Of a DNA stretch of 64,000 bases, positions 1 to 8,480 are shown one piece after another. Source of the DNA: Verrucomicrobiia bacterium DG1235 (lineage in GTDB: Bacteria > Verrucomicrobiota > Verrucomicrobiia > Opitutales > Opitutaceae); contig DS990592.1 of the NCBI GenBank assembly GCA_000155695.1, positions 4,229,820-4,293,819 of the forward strand. Reading direction: 5' to 3'. The translations under genes were made by a program, and so were the position numbers. Positions within the stretch are counted from its first letter, which is position 1, and the number at the start of each line of letters is the position of its first letter. The notes beneath the pieces are model-generated. The model was not told the origin of the DNA and did not search any database. It saw only the letters and a list, made by a program, of their open reading frames with translations.

Positions 1-180
1 AGATGGACCGGTTCTTGAGTTCAGATAAATCGATTTTTACGGGTTTTGAAGACATAGGATGTTCGCTGAGGAGAGAGGAATACTACTATCCTCGATCTAT
101 AAAAATGCAACAAACGACTAAGTGGTTTTGGGTATGCTGTTGAGGATTATCGAAGCTTTTACCTCTCATATGTTATCTGG
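1..180. other. Window-edge stretch, no assignable gene
   Basis: The only open stretch is on the + strand, from an ATG at 3 to a TGA at 143 (46 codons), and it may be the tail of a gene that begins outside the window. It has no recognisable domain and ends in an aromatic, Cys-containing tail. The DNA is AT-richer than the neighbouring genes. I cannot assign it. Confidence 0.2.
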
Positions 181-1116
181 CTAGCGAGCGATTTCGGCGA
201 TGGTGGCGTTTCCGTTTTGATCGACCTCGATGATGAGCGGGGTTTCCACGATGCGAGCGGGAGAGGTCGGATACTGACGGAAAGTGATGGTGGCGGATGA
301 CGGTAGTCGGTTCTGTTTCATTTGGGCGCTATTGACGTCGTAGCGATTGTGGTGGTCTTGGTTGACGAGCTCGATTTGGGCGATGGATACCGCTTCGGCT
401 TCGGATAGGCCGTTTCGGAGGTCGATTTGGGCGACTTGATCGACGATTTTCTGGTAGTTGCTTGTTGGCAGACCTCCGAAGCCGTTTCGCCGGCTTTGCT
501 CGATGGCGTGTCCGAGGTAAGCGAGAAGTCGTTCGAGATCCGTGTCGCTTGTTAGTGTTTGGGCGGTGCGGATTTTGATGATTTGGCTGTTTACCCCTGA
601 GACAAAAAGTTGACCTCTCTTTTGGGTGAGAGCCTCGGTGTATTGAAAGCGAGCGTGGAGAAAGGGCGTGTCGACCAGTGAAACAGTGCTGGTGGGGCCG
701 GTTTCGAGATTTGTGTAAATGCGTTTTTTCGAGGCTTGGCTGAGGTCGCTTATGGCGTCTTGGAAGCTCCTTTGGATGACTTCTGAGTCGATGCCGGTTG
801 GAATGATGCTGGCTTGTAGGTCGTAGACAAATACGTCGATGCGGGTGTCTGCGTTTCGATAGGTGATGGCGAGTCCGAGTCCGGGGGAGCGTTCTTCGAG
901 CTCCACCACTGGCTGTCGAAAAAGGCTTCCCAAGGCGCCTGGAAAGTAGATGCCCGTCTTGTCGTCGAAATAGGGAGCGGGGGCGAGTTCCAGGTTTGTT
1001 CGGGGATTGGCTACCTTTACGCTCGAGCAGGAAGTGAGGAGGATGCCGGCGAGCACTCCGAGCACTGTCAACCCTGTCCGGTAGAGGGCGGGGAGGCAGC
1101 TTTTGCGTGGATTCAC
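181..1116 (-). CDS. Hypothetical lipoprotein
   Basis: I do not recognise a family for this 311-residue protein. It starts at GTG. Residues 13-29 form a hydrophobic signal segment ending in a lipobox (LLTSC), so Cys30 should be lipidated and the protein exported to a membrane of the envelope. The mature part is polar, with no further membrane segment. It lies downstream of the urease genes on the same strand, but about 150 bp separate it from ureD, so co-transcription is uncertain. Nothing in the sequence ties it to urea metabolism. Confidence 0.75.
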   Translation of the reverse strand: MNPRKSCLPALYRTGLTVLGVLAGILLTSCSSVKVANPRTNLELAPAPYFDDKTGIYFPGALGSLFRQPVVELEERSPGLGLAITYRNADTRIDVFVYDLQASIIPTGIDSEVIQRSFQDAISDLSQASKKRIYTNLETGPTSTVSLVDTPFLHARFQYTEALTQKRGQLFVSGVNSQIIKIRTAQTLTSDTDLERLLAYLGHAIEQSRRNGFGGLPTSNYQKIVDQVAQIDLRNGLSEAEAVSIAQIELVNQDHHNRYDVNSAQMKQNRLPSSATITFRQYPTSPARIVETPLIIEVDQNGNATIAEIAR

Positions 1117-1186
1117 AGGGGAGTGGAGAAGCGAGAAGGGTTTTTACGGTCTGGTGGGGCGGTAGAAGAATATACGCCTGAGACAG

Positions 1187-1210
1187 AAGAAAAACGGCAG
1201 GGCGTTTTGT
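1187..1210 (-). terminator. Weak candidate terminator after ureD
   Basis: On the minus strand, AAAACG and CGTTTT (6 bp, 6-nt loop) are followed by a pyrimidine-rich TCTTCT stretch. It lies about 60 bp past the ureD stop, where the urease operon should end. The stem is short and AT-rich, so this is only a possibility. Confidence 0.25.
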
Positions 1211-1266
1211 TCATGTTTTTTCCGGTAAATACGAGCTTTTGGTAGAGGGGTGTGCCCGTGGAAGAC

Positions 1267-2124
1267 TCACTGTCTTCTCAGCTCGGTGGGGTTCCGGCCG
1301 ATCTCCGCGTAAAAGCGTTGGCGAGCGAAGGCGATGGCTTTGCGAGCGGTGATTGGATCTTTCGCAAGTAGCTTGATATTCCAGCAGGGGCCATTGGCGA
1401 GTTGGCTGGAGCCGATTTTCAGGCCTTCGCTTTGTTTTTCGTAGATGGCTCTCCAGAAAGTGGCTGAATTTGAGAGGCGTTCGGAGACGAGTAGAATTGA
1501 AACGTAGAAGGGGTAGGTTTCTCCCAAATCGTTGGTCCAAGAGCTCGCGGAGTTTCGCCGTGGTTCGATAGTGTGTTTTTCGAGAAGGGATAGCGCTCCT
1601 TCGTAGCGTAGGGAGAGTCGGTTGCGAAAGCGTCTGAATGTGAAGGCTTCGCCGTGCGCGATACGACCTGGGGAGATGGCTTCGATGAAGAAGAGTTCGC
1701 CGCCCCTATCAACCGAGATCGTGGTCCTTTGGGTGAATGAGCTATCACCTTGGAGGATGAGCCACTCCGGATTATTTTCCAGGAAGGCGTTCGCCTCGAT
1801 GGTGAAGCGTTGGTTCCAGTTTGCCTCTTCGTTTGAATCCATTTTATGAATACGAAGTGAAGAGGGGTTTGAGACAGTGATGGCTGCTTCTGACTTGGTC
1901 CGGATGCTTAGGTCTACGGAATCGCCTGCCAGCATGCCGGCAGTTGGGCACATGAGATTGAGGAGCAGGCTGTTTCCATCCCAGTAGGGCTTTGATATGT
2001 GGATGGGCGTTTTGAAGTCCTTTTGCGTGAGTACGCTCTTGCCTGTCACGTCTTTCTCGCAGCAGGCATGAAGATAGCCTGATACGTGGGGACGAGAGGT
2101 TGGAAAGGCAGGTGGTGTATTCAC
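1267..2124 (-). CDS. ureD: Urease accessory protein UreD (UreH)
   Basis: UreD is the scaffold of the urease maturation complex: it binds apo-urease and recruits UreF and UreG so that nickel can reach the active site. The 285-residue length is normal for the family. Residues about 45-75 contain the typical TAGML.GD segment (CPTAGMLAGDSV), followed by a serine-rich SNPSSLRIHKM stretch. The start is GTG, 23 bp after the ureG stop. It is the last gene of the leftward ureAB-GAF-CEFGD operon. The family assignment is clear from these motifs and the position. Confidence 0.93.
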   Translation of the reverse strand: MNTPPAFPTSRPHVSGYLHACCEKDVTGKSVLTQKDFKTPIHISKPYWDGNSLLLNLMCPTAGMLAGDSVDLSIRTKSEAAITVSNPSSLRIHKMDSNEEANWNQRFTIEANAFLENNPEWLILQGDSSFTQRTTISVDRGGELFFIEAISPGRIAHGEAFTFRRFRNRLSLRYEGALSLLEKHTIEPRRNSASSWTNDLGETYPFYVSILLVSERLSNSATFWRAIYEKQSEGLKIGSSQLANGPCWNIKLLAKDPITARKAIAFARQRFYAEIGRNPTELRRQ

Positions 2125-2147
2125 AGGTTGGATATTTAGAATCTGCT

Positions 2148-2771
2148 CTAGAATAGGTATTCCTTTTTTAGCCAGGCTATGACGTCGTCGAGCCCTTTGT
2201 GAGACTTGAGGTCGCAGAAGAGGAAGGGGCGATCTCCTCGCATTTTTTTGGAGTCGCGATCCATGACGCCAAGGTCTGCTCCGACGTAGGGAGCGATGTC
2301 GATCTTGTTAATGATCATAAGGTCGGAGTACTGGATGGCGGGGCCGCCCTTGCGGGGGATCTTGTCTCCCTCGGCGACGTCGATGACGTAGATGAAGGCG
2401 TCGACGAGCTCGGGCGAGAAGGTGGCGGACAGGTTGTCGCCGCCAGACTCGATGAGTACGGCTTGTGTGTCTGAGTGGCGTTCAAGAAGCTCGTCGATGG
2501 CGGCCATATTCATGCTGGTGTCGTCGCGGATGGCGGTGTGCGGGCAGCCGCCTGTTTCGACGCCCATGACGCGATCTGCTTCGAGGGCCTTGTTGCGGAC
2601 TAGGAATTCGGCGTCTTCGCGGGTGTAGATGTCGTTGGTGATGGCGACGAGTTTGTATTCGGATTTCAATGCTTCGCAGAGGCGGAGCAGCAGCATGGTC
2701 TTGCCGGAACCTACGGGGCCGCCGATTCCGATGCGGACGGGGCGTGATATGTTGTTGGATGGTTGGGTCAT
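2148..2771 (-). CDS. ureG: Urease accessory GTPase UreG
   Basis: UreG is a SIMIBI-class GTPase that carries nickel and hydrolyses GTP during urease activation. The P-loop GGPVGSGKT is at residues 17-25. The nickel-binding Cys-Pro-His motif is present ([11 protein letters not shown]), and [13 protein letters not shown] gives the guanine-specificity NKID. The 207-residue length is standard. Its ATG overlaps the ureF stop by 4 bases, so the two are probably translationally coupled. There is no histidine-rich N-terminal extension of the kind some UreG proteins use to store nickel. Confidence 0.97.
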   Translation of the reverse strand: MTQPSNNISRPVRIGIGGPVGSGKTMLLLRLCEALKSEYKLVAITNDIYTREDAEFLVRNKALEADRVMGVETGGCPHTAIRDDTSMNMAAIDELLERHSDTQAVLIESGGDNLSATFSPELVDAFIYVIDVAEGDKIPRKGGPAIQYSDLMIINKIDIAPYVGADLGVMDRDSKKMRGDRPFLFCDLKSHKGLDDVIAWLKKEYLF

Positions 2772-3457
2772 GATATAAAGAGTCTTGAAAAAGCGTGTTC
2801 GTGGCGTTGGGAGGCGATGTCAAGAGTTGGTAGGAAGGCTCCGGCGAAGTCCCGCTCGATGGAGAGGGAGTTCTGGATTACGGGTTCGATTTTCTGTAGT
2901 GATTCTGTGAGCACGGTTTGGGCGCCTTCTTGTCCGATCCGGATGAGCTTTAGGGATGCGGCGCAAGGGGCGGCGAGGGTTTGGTAGCTCCAGGCTACGA
3001 GTGCGGCTTCGAGCGGGGTTTCGAGATCGACGTTTTCGCAGGCGAAGATCGTTATGTGATGGGGCGTGATTCGCTTTTCCAGTTTTAGCTGCTTGAGCTC
3101 CGCGAAGAAGGGGCTGGGCCGTAGCTTGCTGAGGAGTCGCAGGCGTTGTTTTCCTTGAGCGGAGCTGGCTTGACGGAGTTCTTTGCAGGGTTTTGAGGCG
3201 GAGATTTCTTCGTCGAGCTGGCAGATATCATCGAATTTGAGCTTTGCTGCCGCATCGTAGGTGAAACGTAGATACGGGAGTTCGAACTCTTGCAGGTTGA
3301 GGAAGACGATGCTTTCTAGGTATTGAAGGAGGGAGGGGGCGTCATGGACCTCGCCGCTTGCGCAAAGCTCTTCTAAGCCGTAGGAGTGAGCGTAGGATCC
3401 AATGGGAAAGAGTGGATCCGTGGTCTGCAGCATTGCCTGGAGCCAGGGGAAATTCAT
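2768..3457 (-). CDS. ureF: Urease accessory protein UreF
   Basis: UreF is an all-helical protein that bridges UreD-urease and UreG and acts as a GTPase-control and fidelity factor in nickel insertion. The N-terminal [19 protein letters not shown] segment (residues 13-31) is the family hallmark. The C-terminal [11 protein letters not shown] tail matches the conserved UreF end that contacts UreG. The length, 229 residues, is usual. The gene ends by overlapping the ureG start and begins 20 bp after ureE. Confidence 0.95.
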   Translation of the reverse strand: MNFPWLQAMLQTTDPLFPIGSYAHSYGLEELCASGEVHDAPSLLQYLESIVFLNLQEFELPYLRFTYDAAAKLKFDDICQLDEEISASKPCKELRQASSAQGKQRLRLLSKLRPSPFFAELKQLKLEKRITPHHITIFACENVDLETPLEAALVAWSYQTLAAPCAASLKLIRIGQEGAQTVLTESLQKIEPVIQNSLSIERDFAGAFLPTLDIASQRHEHAFSRLFIS

Positions 3458-3477
3458 CGCGGAAAAACAGCTTCGGA

Positions 3478-3909
3478 TTAGTGGTGATGGTGGCCGCTGG
3501 CTGCTGTTGCGGGTTGGAAGACTTGGCGTGCTTCTTGGTAGGGAATCTCGTTGCGGTCGAGGAGTTGGCGAACTGCGGGGTCGTCTTCGGCTACCACGAA
3601 ATTGGCTTCAAAAGCGGCGGGAAAATGCATATTCCCTACCATCCAGCCGTAGAATGCTCCTGTGGTTCCGTCGTGAAATGGAATTTTCAATACGGGCTCG
3701 GGGTCTTGCTCGATGAGGTAGACGCTGTCTTTGGTTTCGTGAAATGCGGTGCCGTGCTTGAGTGGGTGAGGGAGATCGAATCCGAAGTCTGTTCCGTCAG
3801 CGGCGGTGGCTCTAAAGCGTCGTTTGGCGAGTTTTCGGCGGTCGACAGGGAGCTGTATTTGTTTTTTGGATTCGGGGAAGCCGGGTAGGTGATTGGTGAT
3901 GAGTTGCAC
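3478..3909 (-). CDS. ureE: Urease accessory metallochaperone UreE
   Basis: UreE delivers Ni2+ to the urease maturation complex. The 143-residue protein has an N-terminal peptide-binding-like half with the LPVDRRKLAKRRFRA segment and a C-terminal metal-binding half with the GNMHFPAAFE stretch, whose His is the conserved bridging nickel ligand. It ends in GHHHH, a short version of the histidine-rich tail common in UreE. The gene sits 12 bp after ureC, so it is part of the same transcript. Confidence 0.93.
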   Translation of the reverse strand: MQLITNHLPGFPESKKQIQLPVDRRKLAKRRFRATAADGTDFGFDLPHPLKHGTAFHETKDSVYLIEQDPEPVLKIPFHDGTTGAFYGWMVGNMHFPAAFEANFVVAEDDPAVRQLLDRNEIPYQEARQVFQPATAASGHHHH

Positions 3910-3921
3910 GAAGGGAGGGTT

Positions 3922-5655
3922 TTAGAAGAGGAAGTAGCGTTGGGCGAGGGGGACTTCGGTGGCGGGCTCGCAAGTGAGGAGGGTGCCGTCTGCTTTCACT
4001 TCATAAGTCTCGGGATCGACTTCGATCTTTGGGGTGGCGTCGTTGTGGACGAGGTCTTTCTTGCTGATGTTGCGGGTGCCTTTGACGGCAACGAGTCGCT
4101 TTTGGAGGTGCAGCTGGTTGTTGTGGGATTCGTCGAGGAATTCCTGGCTTACGAAGGTGACCGAGGTGCTGTACTTGGCTTTTCCGTGAGCGGCGAATTG
4201 CTTGCGGTAGAAGGTTGGCTGGGGTGTGGGGATGGACGCGTTTGGATCTCCCATATTTGCGAGAGCGATAAGACCGCCTTTAAGGACGAGCTCTGGCTTC
4301 ACGCCGAAGAAGGCCGGTTTCCAGACGACGATGTCGGCGAGCTTTCCGACTTCGATGGAGCCGACTTCGTGTGCGGCTCCGCAAGCGATGGCGGGATTGA
4401 TGGTGTATTTGGCGATGTAGCGAAGGGCGCGGAAGTTGTCGGCTTCAGGATGCGTATCCGAATCTAGCTTACCGCGCTGGACTTTCATTTTGTGGGCGGT
4501 TTGCCAGGTGCGGGAGATGACTTCGCCGACGCGTCCCATGGCTTGGGAGTCGGAGGACATGATGGAAAAGGCTCCTAGGTCGTGAAGGATATCCTCTGCG
4601 GCAATGGTGGAAGGGCGAATGCGGGATTCGGCGAATGCGACGTCTTCGGGAATCTTGGAGTCGAGGTGATGACAGACCATGAGCATGTCGAGATGCTCGT
4701 CGATCGTATTCACGGTGTAAGGACGTGTGGGATTAGTGGAAGAGGGGAGTACGTTGAGCTCGCCGCAGACTTTTATGATGTCGGGGGCGTGTCCGCCGCC
4801 GGCTCCTTCGGAGTGAAAGGTGTGGATGACGCGGTTTTTGAAGGCGGCGATGGTGTCTTCGACGAATCCGGACTCGTTGAGGGTGTCGGTGTGGATGGCT
4901 ACTTGTACGTCCATTTCGTCGGCGACGGAGAGGCAGACATCTATGGCAGCGGGGGTGGTGCCCCAGTCTTCGTGAAGCTTTAGCCCCATGGCTCCGGCGG
5001 CGACTTGCTCGCGGAGGGCGTCGGGGTTGGATGAGTTTCCTTTGCCCATGAAGCCTAGGTTCATGGGGTATTCCTCGGCAGCTTCGAGCATACGGTGGAT
5101 ATTCCAGGCGCCGGGCGTGCAGGTAGTGGCGTTGGTGCCTGTGGCGGGTCCGGTGCCGCCGCCGGTCATGGTGGTGACGCCGGAGGCGAGGGCTTCGTCG
5201 ATTTGCTGGGGGCAGATGAAATGGATGTGGGAGTCGAAGCCACCTGCGGTAACGATGTGTCCTTCTCCGGCAATGACTTCGGTGGAAGCTCCTACTGTCA
5301 TTGACGGGTGGATACCGTCTTGGATAAGGGGGTTGCCTGCGTGTCCGATGCCGACGATGCGTCCGTTCTTGATGCCGATGTCGGCTTTGATGACGCCTTG
5401 GATGGCGTCGAGGATGGTGGCGTTGGTGATGACGAGGTCGAGGGAGTCGGCCCCGGCGGCTTTAGGGGATTGGCCCATGCCGTCGCGGATGACTTTGCCT
5501 CCGCCGAATTTGACTTCGTTTCCGTAACCGCCGTTCTCTGCGATCAGGTCGCGTTCGACTTGTATCAGGATTTCGGTGTCACCGAGTCGAACTTTGTCTC
5601 CTACGGTGGGGCCGAACATTTCGGCGTACTGGCGTCTGTCGATTTTGAGGCTCAT
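3922..5655 (-). CDS. ureC: Urease alpha subunit UreC
   Basis: This is the catalytic subunit of nickel urease, hydrolysing urea to ammonia and carbamate in the cytoplasm. All metal-site residues are visible at a constant +9 offset from Klebsiella numbering: His143 and His145 (SHIHF), the carbamylated Lys226 and His228 (GLKLHED), His255 (AIHTDT), His281 (TFHSEG), the flap His329 (CHHL) and Asp369 (SSDSQ). The 577-residue length is normal. It follows a GAF-domain gene rather than following ureB directly. No residue suggests loss of activity. Confidence 0.98.
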   Translation of the reverse strand: MSLKIDRRQYAEMFGPTVGDKVRLGDTEILIQVERDLIAENGGYGNEVKFGGGKVIRDGMGQSPKAAGADSLDLVITNATILDAIQGVIKADIGIKNGRIVGIGHAGNPLIQDGIHPSMTVGASTEVIAGEGHIVTAGGFDSHIHFICPQQIDEALASGVTTMTGGGTGPATGTNATTCTPGAWNIHRMLEAAEEYPMNLGFMGKGNSSNPDALREQVAAGAMGLKLHEDWGTTPAAIDVCLSVADEMDVQVAIHTDTLNESGFVEDTIAAFKNRVIHTFHSEGAGGGHAPDIIKVCGELNVLPSSTNPTRPYTVNTIDEHLDMLMVCHHLDSKIPEDVAFAESRIRPSTIAAEDILHDLGAFSIMSSDSQAMGRVGEVISRTWQTAHKMKVQRGKLDSDTHPEADNFRALRYIAKYTINPAIACGAAHEVGSIEVGKLADIVVWKPAFFGVKPELVLKGGLIALANMGDPNASIPTPQPTFYRKQFAAHGKAKYSTSVTFVSQEFLDESHNNQLHLQKRLVAVKGTRNISKKDLVHNDATPKIEVDPETYEVKADGTLLTCEPATEVPLAQRYFLF

Positions 5656-5677
5656 GGCTGTTTTCGGGAAAGTTTAA

Positions 5678-6163
5678 CTAGAGGGTGGGTTCGAAGAGGA
5701 ATGATGTGAGGGTAGCGATGGTGCGGAGGTAGTTTTCATCTTCGGCGCTCCAATGGCGAATACTGCGGCGGTTTTCGCAGCAGATGATACCGATGGGCGT
5801 AAAGTCCTTGTGCAGTATAAAATCGAGAAGGGAGCGGATTCCGTTGGGAATGAAGTAGGAGTCGGTGAATTCTTTGGTGGCGTTTTGGATGCGTGCGTTG
5901 GGGGCGTTGACCAAGTTATCTTCGACTATGGCGCGGAAGTAGTTTGGGTATTCGCTTCGTTTAAGGAGGAGTCCTTTTGAGTAGGAATTATCGATGGCGT
6001 CGAAGCGGCTTTGGCACTCGATTTGGCTGAGGTCTGAATCGAAGGTCCAAATGCTGACGAGATCGGCGTCGAGGTCCTCAGCTGCGTCTTCGCAGACTGC
6101 GTTGAAGATCTCTTCCTTTCGAGCTGAAGCTCTTTGGCTTAGGAGTTGCTTGGTCCTGCGCAT
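5678..6163 (-). CDS. GAF-domain protein inside the urease operon
   Basis: This 161-residue protein is almost entirely one GAF domain. It starts with a short helix (RRTKQLLSQRASARKEEIF), then a core with DLVSIWTFD, and ends with the GAF signature GIRSLLDFIL...GIICCENR...W.AEDENYL. GAF domains bind small ligands such as cyclic nucleotides, haem, nitrogen oxides or 2-oxoglutarate, and often sense state for an attached output domain. There is none here, and no membrane segment. The gene is 22 bp upstream of ureC and 24 bp downstream of ureB, so it is co-transcribed with the structural subunits. Its ligand and its role in urease control are unknown. Confidence 0.85.
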   Translation of the reverse strand: MRRTKQLLSQRASARKEEIFNAVCEDAAEDLDADLVSIWTFDSDLSQIECQSRFDAIDNSYSKGLLLKRSEYPNYFRAIVEDNLVNAPNARIQNATKEFTDSYFIPNGIRSLLDFILHKDFTPIGIICCENRRSIRHWSAEDENYLRTIATLTSFLFEPTL

Positions 6164-6187
6164 TGGTGTGCCGCCTATGCTCTTTGA

Positions 6188-6496
6188 CTAGAGGGGACCA
6201 TCGATTTTGTTGTTGAGGCCGTAGACCTCGCGTTTGCCGGCGAGGGCTACGAGCTCGACTTCTTTGGAGTCGCCCGGTTCGAAGCGAACGGCGGTGCCAG
6301 CGGCGATGTTGAGGCGGAAGCCGCGGGCAGAGGCGCGGTCAAATTCGAGCGCGGAGTTGACTTCGAAGAAATGAAAGTGGCTGCCGACTTGGATAGGTCG
6401 ATCTCCGGTGTTGCTCACCGCGAGGGTGAGGGTGGCGAGGCCTTTGTTGGCTTCGAGTGGCGGGCCGTCGGCTGGGATGATCTCTCCGGGGGTCAT
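6188..6496 (-). CDS. ureB: Urease beta subunit UreB
   Basis: UreB is a non-catalytic structural subunit of the (ABC)3 urease assembly. The 102-residue protein begins with MTPGEI and contains the conserved [11 protein letters not shown] segment, then the [24 protein letters not shown] stretch typical of the family. Its ATG overlaps the ureA stop by 4 bases. That the beta and gamma subunits are separate genes (not fused) is the usual bacterial arrangement. Confidence 0.97.
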   Translation of the reverse strand: MTPGEIIPADGPPLEANKGLATLTLAVSNTGDRPIQVGSHFHFFEVNSALEFDRASARGFRLNIAAGTAVRFEPGDSKEVELVALAGKREVYGLNNKIDGPL

Positions 6497-6795
6497 TGGA
6501 TGGGATTGTGTACGGTTACGAGTTTGGTGCCATCGGGGAAGGTCGCCTCGACTTGGACTTCGTGGACCATTTCCGGAACACCGTCCATAAGGTCATTTCG
6601 TTTCAGGAGGGTGGCTCCATAGCTCATCAGTTCTGCCACGGATTTGCCGTCGCGAGCTCCCTCGAAGATTTCGTAGGTGATGATGGCGACCGCTTCCGGG
6701 TAGTTGAGCTTGAGGCCACGGGCCTGTCTTCTGCGAGCGAGGTCGGCGGCGACGACGACCATGAGTTTCTCTTGTTCGCGAGGGGTTAGGTGCAT
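6493..6795 (-). CDS. ureA: Urease gamma subunit UreA
   Basis: This is the gamma subunit of urease, 100 residues, beginning [13 protein letters not shown], the classic UreA N-terminus, and containing the [20 protein letters not shown] helix-forming segment. It is the first gene of the leftward operon. The 330 bp upstream separate it from the divergent urtA, so one intergenic region probably controls both urease and urea uptake. Confidence 0.98.
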   Translation of the reverse strand: MHLTPREQEKLMVVVAADLARRRQARGLKLNYPEAVAIITYEIFEGARDGKSVAELMSYGATLLKRNDLMDGVPEMVHEVQVEATFPDGTKLVTVHNPIQ

Positions 6796-6976
6796 AGGGG
6801 AGATGGCGAATGGTCTATTTTAAGCAGTGAGGTTAAGAGGTATAAATCAGCTCGCTGAGGGAGTGCGAGTCGGAATCTGATTTGAGCAATTATTAGGCCA
6901 TACTCCTTTGTTCTTCTGTATGTTGGGTCAGTTTCAGCGCTATGCTCGTTATTAATCCAAACACGGGCTCGGGATG

Positions 6977-6997
6977 CGCGTTTTTCATGGAAACGCG
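6977..6997. promoter_or_regulatory. Inverted repeat upstream of urtA
   Basis: CGCGTTT (6977-6983) and AAACGCG (6991-6997) form a perfect 7-bp dyad with a 7-bp spacer. It lies about 40 bp upstream of the sigma-54-like element, which is a plausible place for an activator or repressor site. The binding protein is not known. Confidence 0.35.
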
Positions 6998-7021
6998 GTT
7001 TTATACGACAGTTTTAAAGGA

Positions 7022-7039
7022 TTGGCCCAACTGATGCTA
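7022..7039 (+). promoter_or_regulatory. Sigma-54-like promoter element for urtA
   Basis: The segment TTGGCCC-aactga-TGCTA has GG and GC dinucleotides with exactly 10 nt between them, as in -24/-12 promoters (consensus TGGCACG-N4-TTGCW), though the -24 half is imperfect. It would give a leader of about 80 nt before urtA. Nitrogen-scavenging operons are often sigma-54 dependent. This is inference from pattern and context. Confidence 0.35.
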
Positions 7040-7126
7040 GAGAAGCCCTCGTGGTTTATGACGTGTCCCTATTCACGATTGTACAGCCATCTGACTCAGA
7101 AAAACCCAACCTCCAACAGATAAATA

Positions 7127-8374
7127 ATGAACGATCTCAAGAAACTAACCCTAGGCCTTGGCTCAGCTGCTGCGCTTTTTACCTCTTCGCTTGTCGCACA
7201 AGATACGGTGAAAGTCGGCGTTCTTCACTCTCTTAGCGGGACGATGGCGATTAGCGAAACTTCACTTCGCGACATCTTGCTTTTCACTTTTGACGAAATC
7301 AACGAAGCCGGTGGCGTTCTTGGAAAGAAGATCGAACCAGTCGTGGTCGACGGCGCTTCTGACTGGCCGACCTTCGCGGAAAAGGCGGAGCAACTACTCG
7401 CTCAGGATAAGGTGTCTGCAACTTTCGGTTGTTGGACTTCTGTGAGCCGCAAGTTCGTTCTTCCTGTCTACGAAAAGTACAACGGTCTTCTCTTTTATCC
7501 GGTACAGTATGAAGGCGAAGAGCTGTCTCCAAATATCTTTTACACGGCTGAAGCGGTCGGACAGCAAGCGATCCCAGCGGTGGACTTCCTACTAGAAGAA
7601 GGCTACACTAAGTTCTATCTTATCGGCACTGACTACGTCTACCCGCAGACGACGAACCTCGTTCTTTTCGAGTACCTCAAGTCCAAAGGTATCCCGGAAG
7701 AAAACATTGGCGGTGGACTTCGCAAGGAAAACGGCGAGGTGATCTCTGCTGGCAAGTACACTCCTTTCAGCCACACCGACTATCAGCAGATTGTTGCGGA
7801 TATCAAGAGCTTTGCCGCTGGCGGTGATGCGTGCGTTCTCAACACAGTGAATGGCGACTCTAACGTTTCCTTCTTCAAGGAGATTGCTGCTTCCGGACTC
7901 ACGGCAGAGGATTGTCCGATCGTTTCGTATTCACTTTCCGAGGACGAGTTCCGTAGCTTGCCAACAGCTGACTTGGTGGGGCACCTCGGATGCTGGACTT
8001 ACTTCATGTCGCTCGATACTCCTGCCAACAAGGAGTTTGTTGCGAACTTCCAGAAGTGGCTTGAGACCAAGGCGCCTTCCAGCGTACAGAAGGAAGGTCG
8101 TGTAACATGCTCTCCTATGGTTCTCTCCTACAATGGCGTGTATCTCTGGAAAGCTGCGGTAGAGCGGGCAGGAACCTTCGAGACGTCTGCCGTGATCAAG
8201 GAACTCGAAAAGGGTATTTCGTTCGACGGGCCTGGCGGCACAGTCACCACGCAGGAGAATCATCACCTCACCAAGAACGTATACATCGGCGAGATTCTCG
8301 AAGATGGTCAGTTCGAGATCCTCGAGTCGTTTGATAACGTTTACGGCGAACCCTTCCTGAAGGGGACATTCTAG
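7127..8374 (+). CDS. urtA: Urea ABC transporter, substrate-binding protein UrtA
   Basis: UrtA is the periplasmic binding protein of a high-affinity urea importer of the branched-chain-amino-acid (HAAT) type. The 415-residue product has an N-terminal signal peptide (cleavage likely after about residue 25, LVAQD) and the family segments [31 protein letters not shown] and [11 protein letters not shown]. It opens the urtABCDE operon, which faces away from the urease genes. The sequence closely follows known UrtA proteins, and the adjacent urease supports urea as the ligand rather than an amino acid or short amide. Confidence 0.97.
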   Translation: MNDLKKLTLGLGSAAALFTSSLVAQDTVKVGVLHSLSGTMAISETSLRDILLFTFDEINEAGGVLGKKIEPVVVDGASDWPTFAEKAEQLLAQDKVSATFGCWTSVSRKFVLPVYEKYNGLLFYPVQYEGEELSPNIFYTAEAVGQQAIPAVDFLLEEGYTKFYLIGTDYVYPQTTNLVLFEYLKSKGIPEENIGGGLRKENGEVISAGKYTPFSHTDYQQIVADIKSFAAGGDACVLNTVNGDSNVSFFKEIAASGLTAEDCPIVSYSLSEDEFRSLPTADLVGHLGCWTYFMSLDTPANKEFVANFQKWLETKAPSSVQKEGRVTCSPMVLSYNGVYLWKAAVERAGTFETSAVIKELEKGISFDGPGGTVTTQENHHLTKNVYIGEILEDGQFEILESFDNVYGEPFLKGTF

Positions 8375-8401
8375 TCGTCTCTTGCTTTTATAATTTTCTT
8401 G

Positions 8402-8450
8402 GGCTCGCCCGGCCCTATCCCCATCAGGCCTGGCGAGCTCATTTTATTTC
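8402..8450 (+). terminator. Hairpin between urtA and urtB (possible attenuator)
   Basis: Arms 8402-8414 and 8427-8439 pair over 13 positions with one mismatch and one G-U, around a 12-nt loop, followed by ATTTTATTT. It sits in the 106-bp gap between the binding-protein gene and the first permease gene. Such hairpins commonly stabilise the upstream mRNA or partly stop transcription, giving more binding protein than permease. This is predicted from sequence only. Confidence 0.55.
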
Positions 8451-8480
8451 TCCCTCCTCCAATTTTGTCTCTGCTCTCTC

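Larger units (their letters stand above)
6796..7126. other. Divergent ureA/urtA control region
   Basis: This non-coding gap separates the urease and urea-transporter operons. It contains a 7-7-7 dyad (CGCGTTT, spacer, AAACGCG) at 6977-6997 and a sigma-54-like GG-N10-GC element at 7024-7037. I saw no convincing NtrC-type palindrome or sigma-70 promoter, and no RNA gene. Confidence 0.5.

Noticed and set aside
3478-3495. The four histidines at the UreE C-terminus as an artificial tag
   Set aside because: A histidine-rich C-terminus is natural in UreE proteins and is expected for nickel binding.
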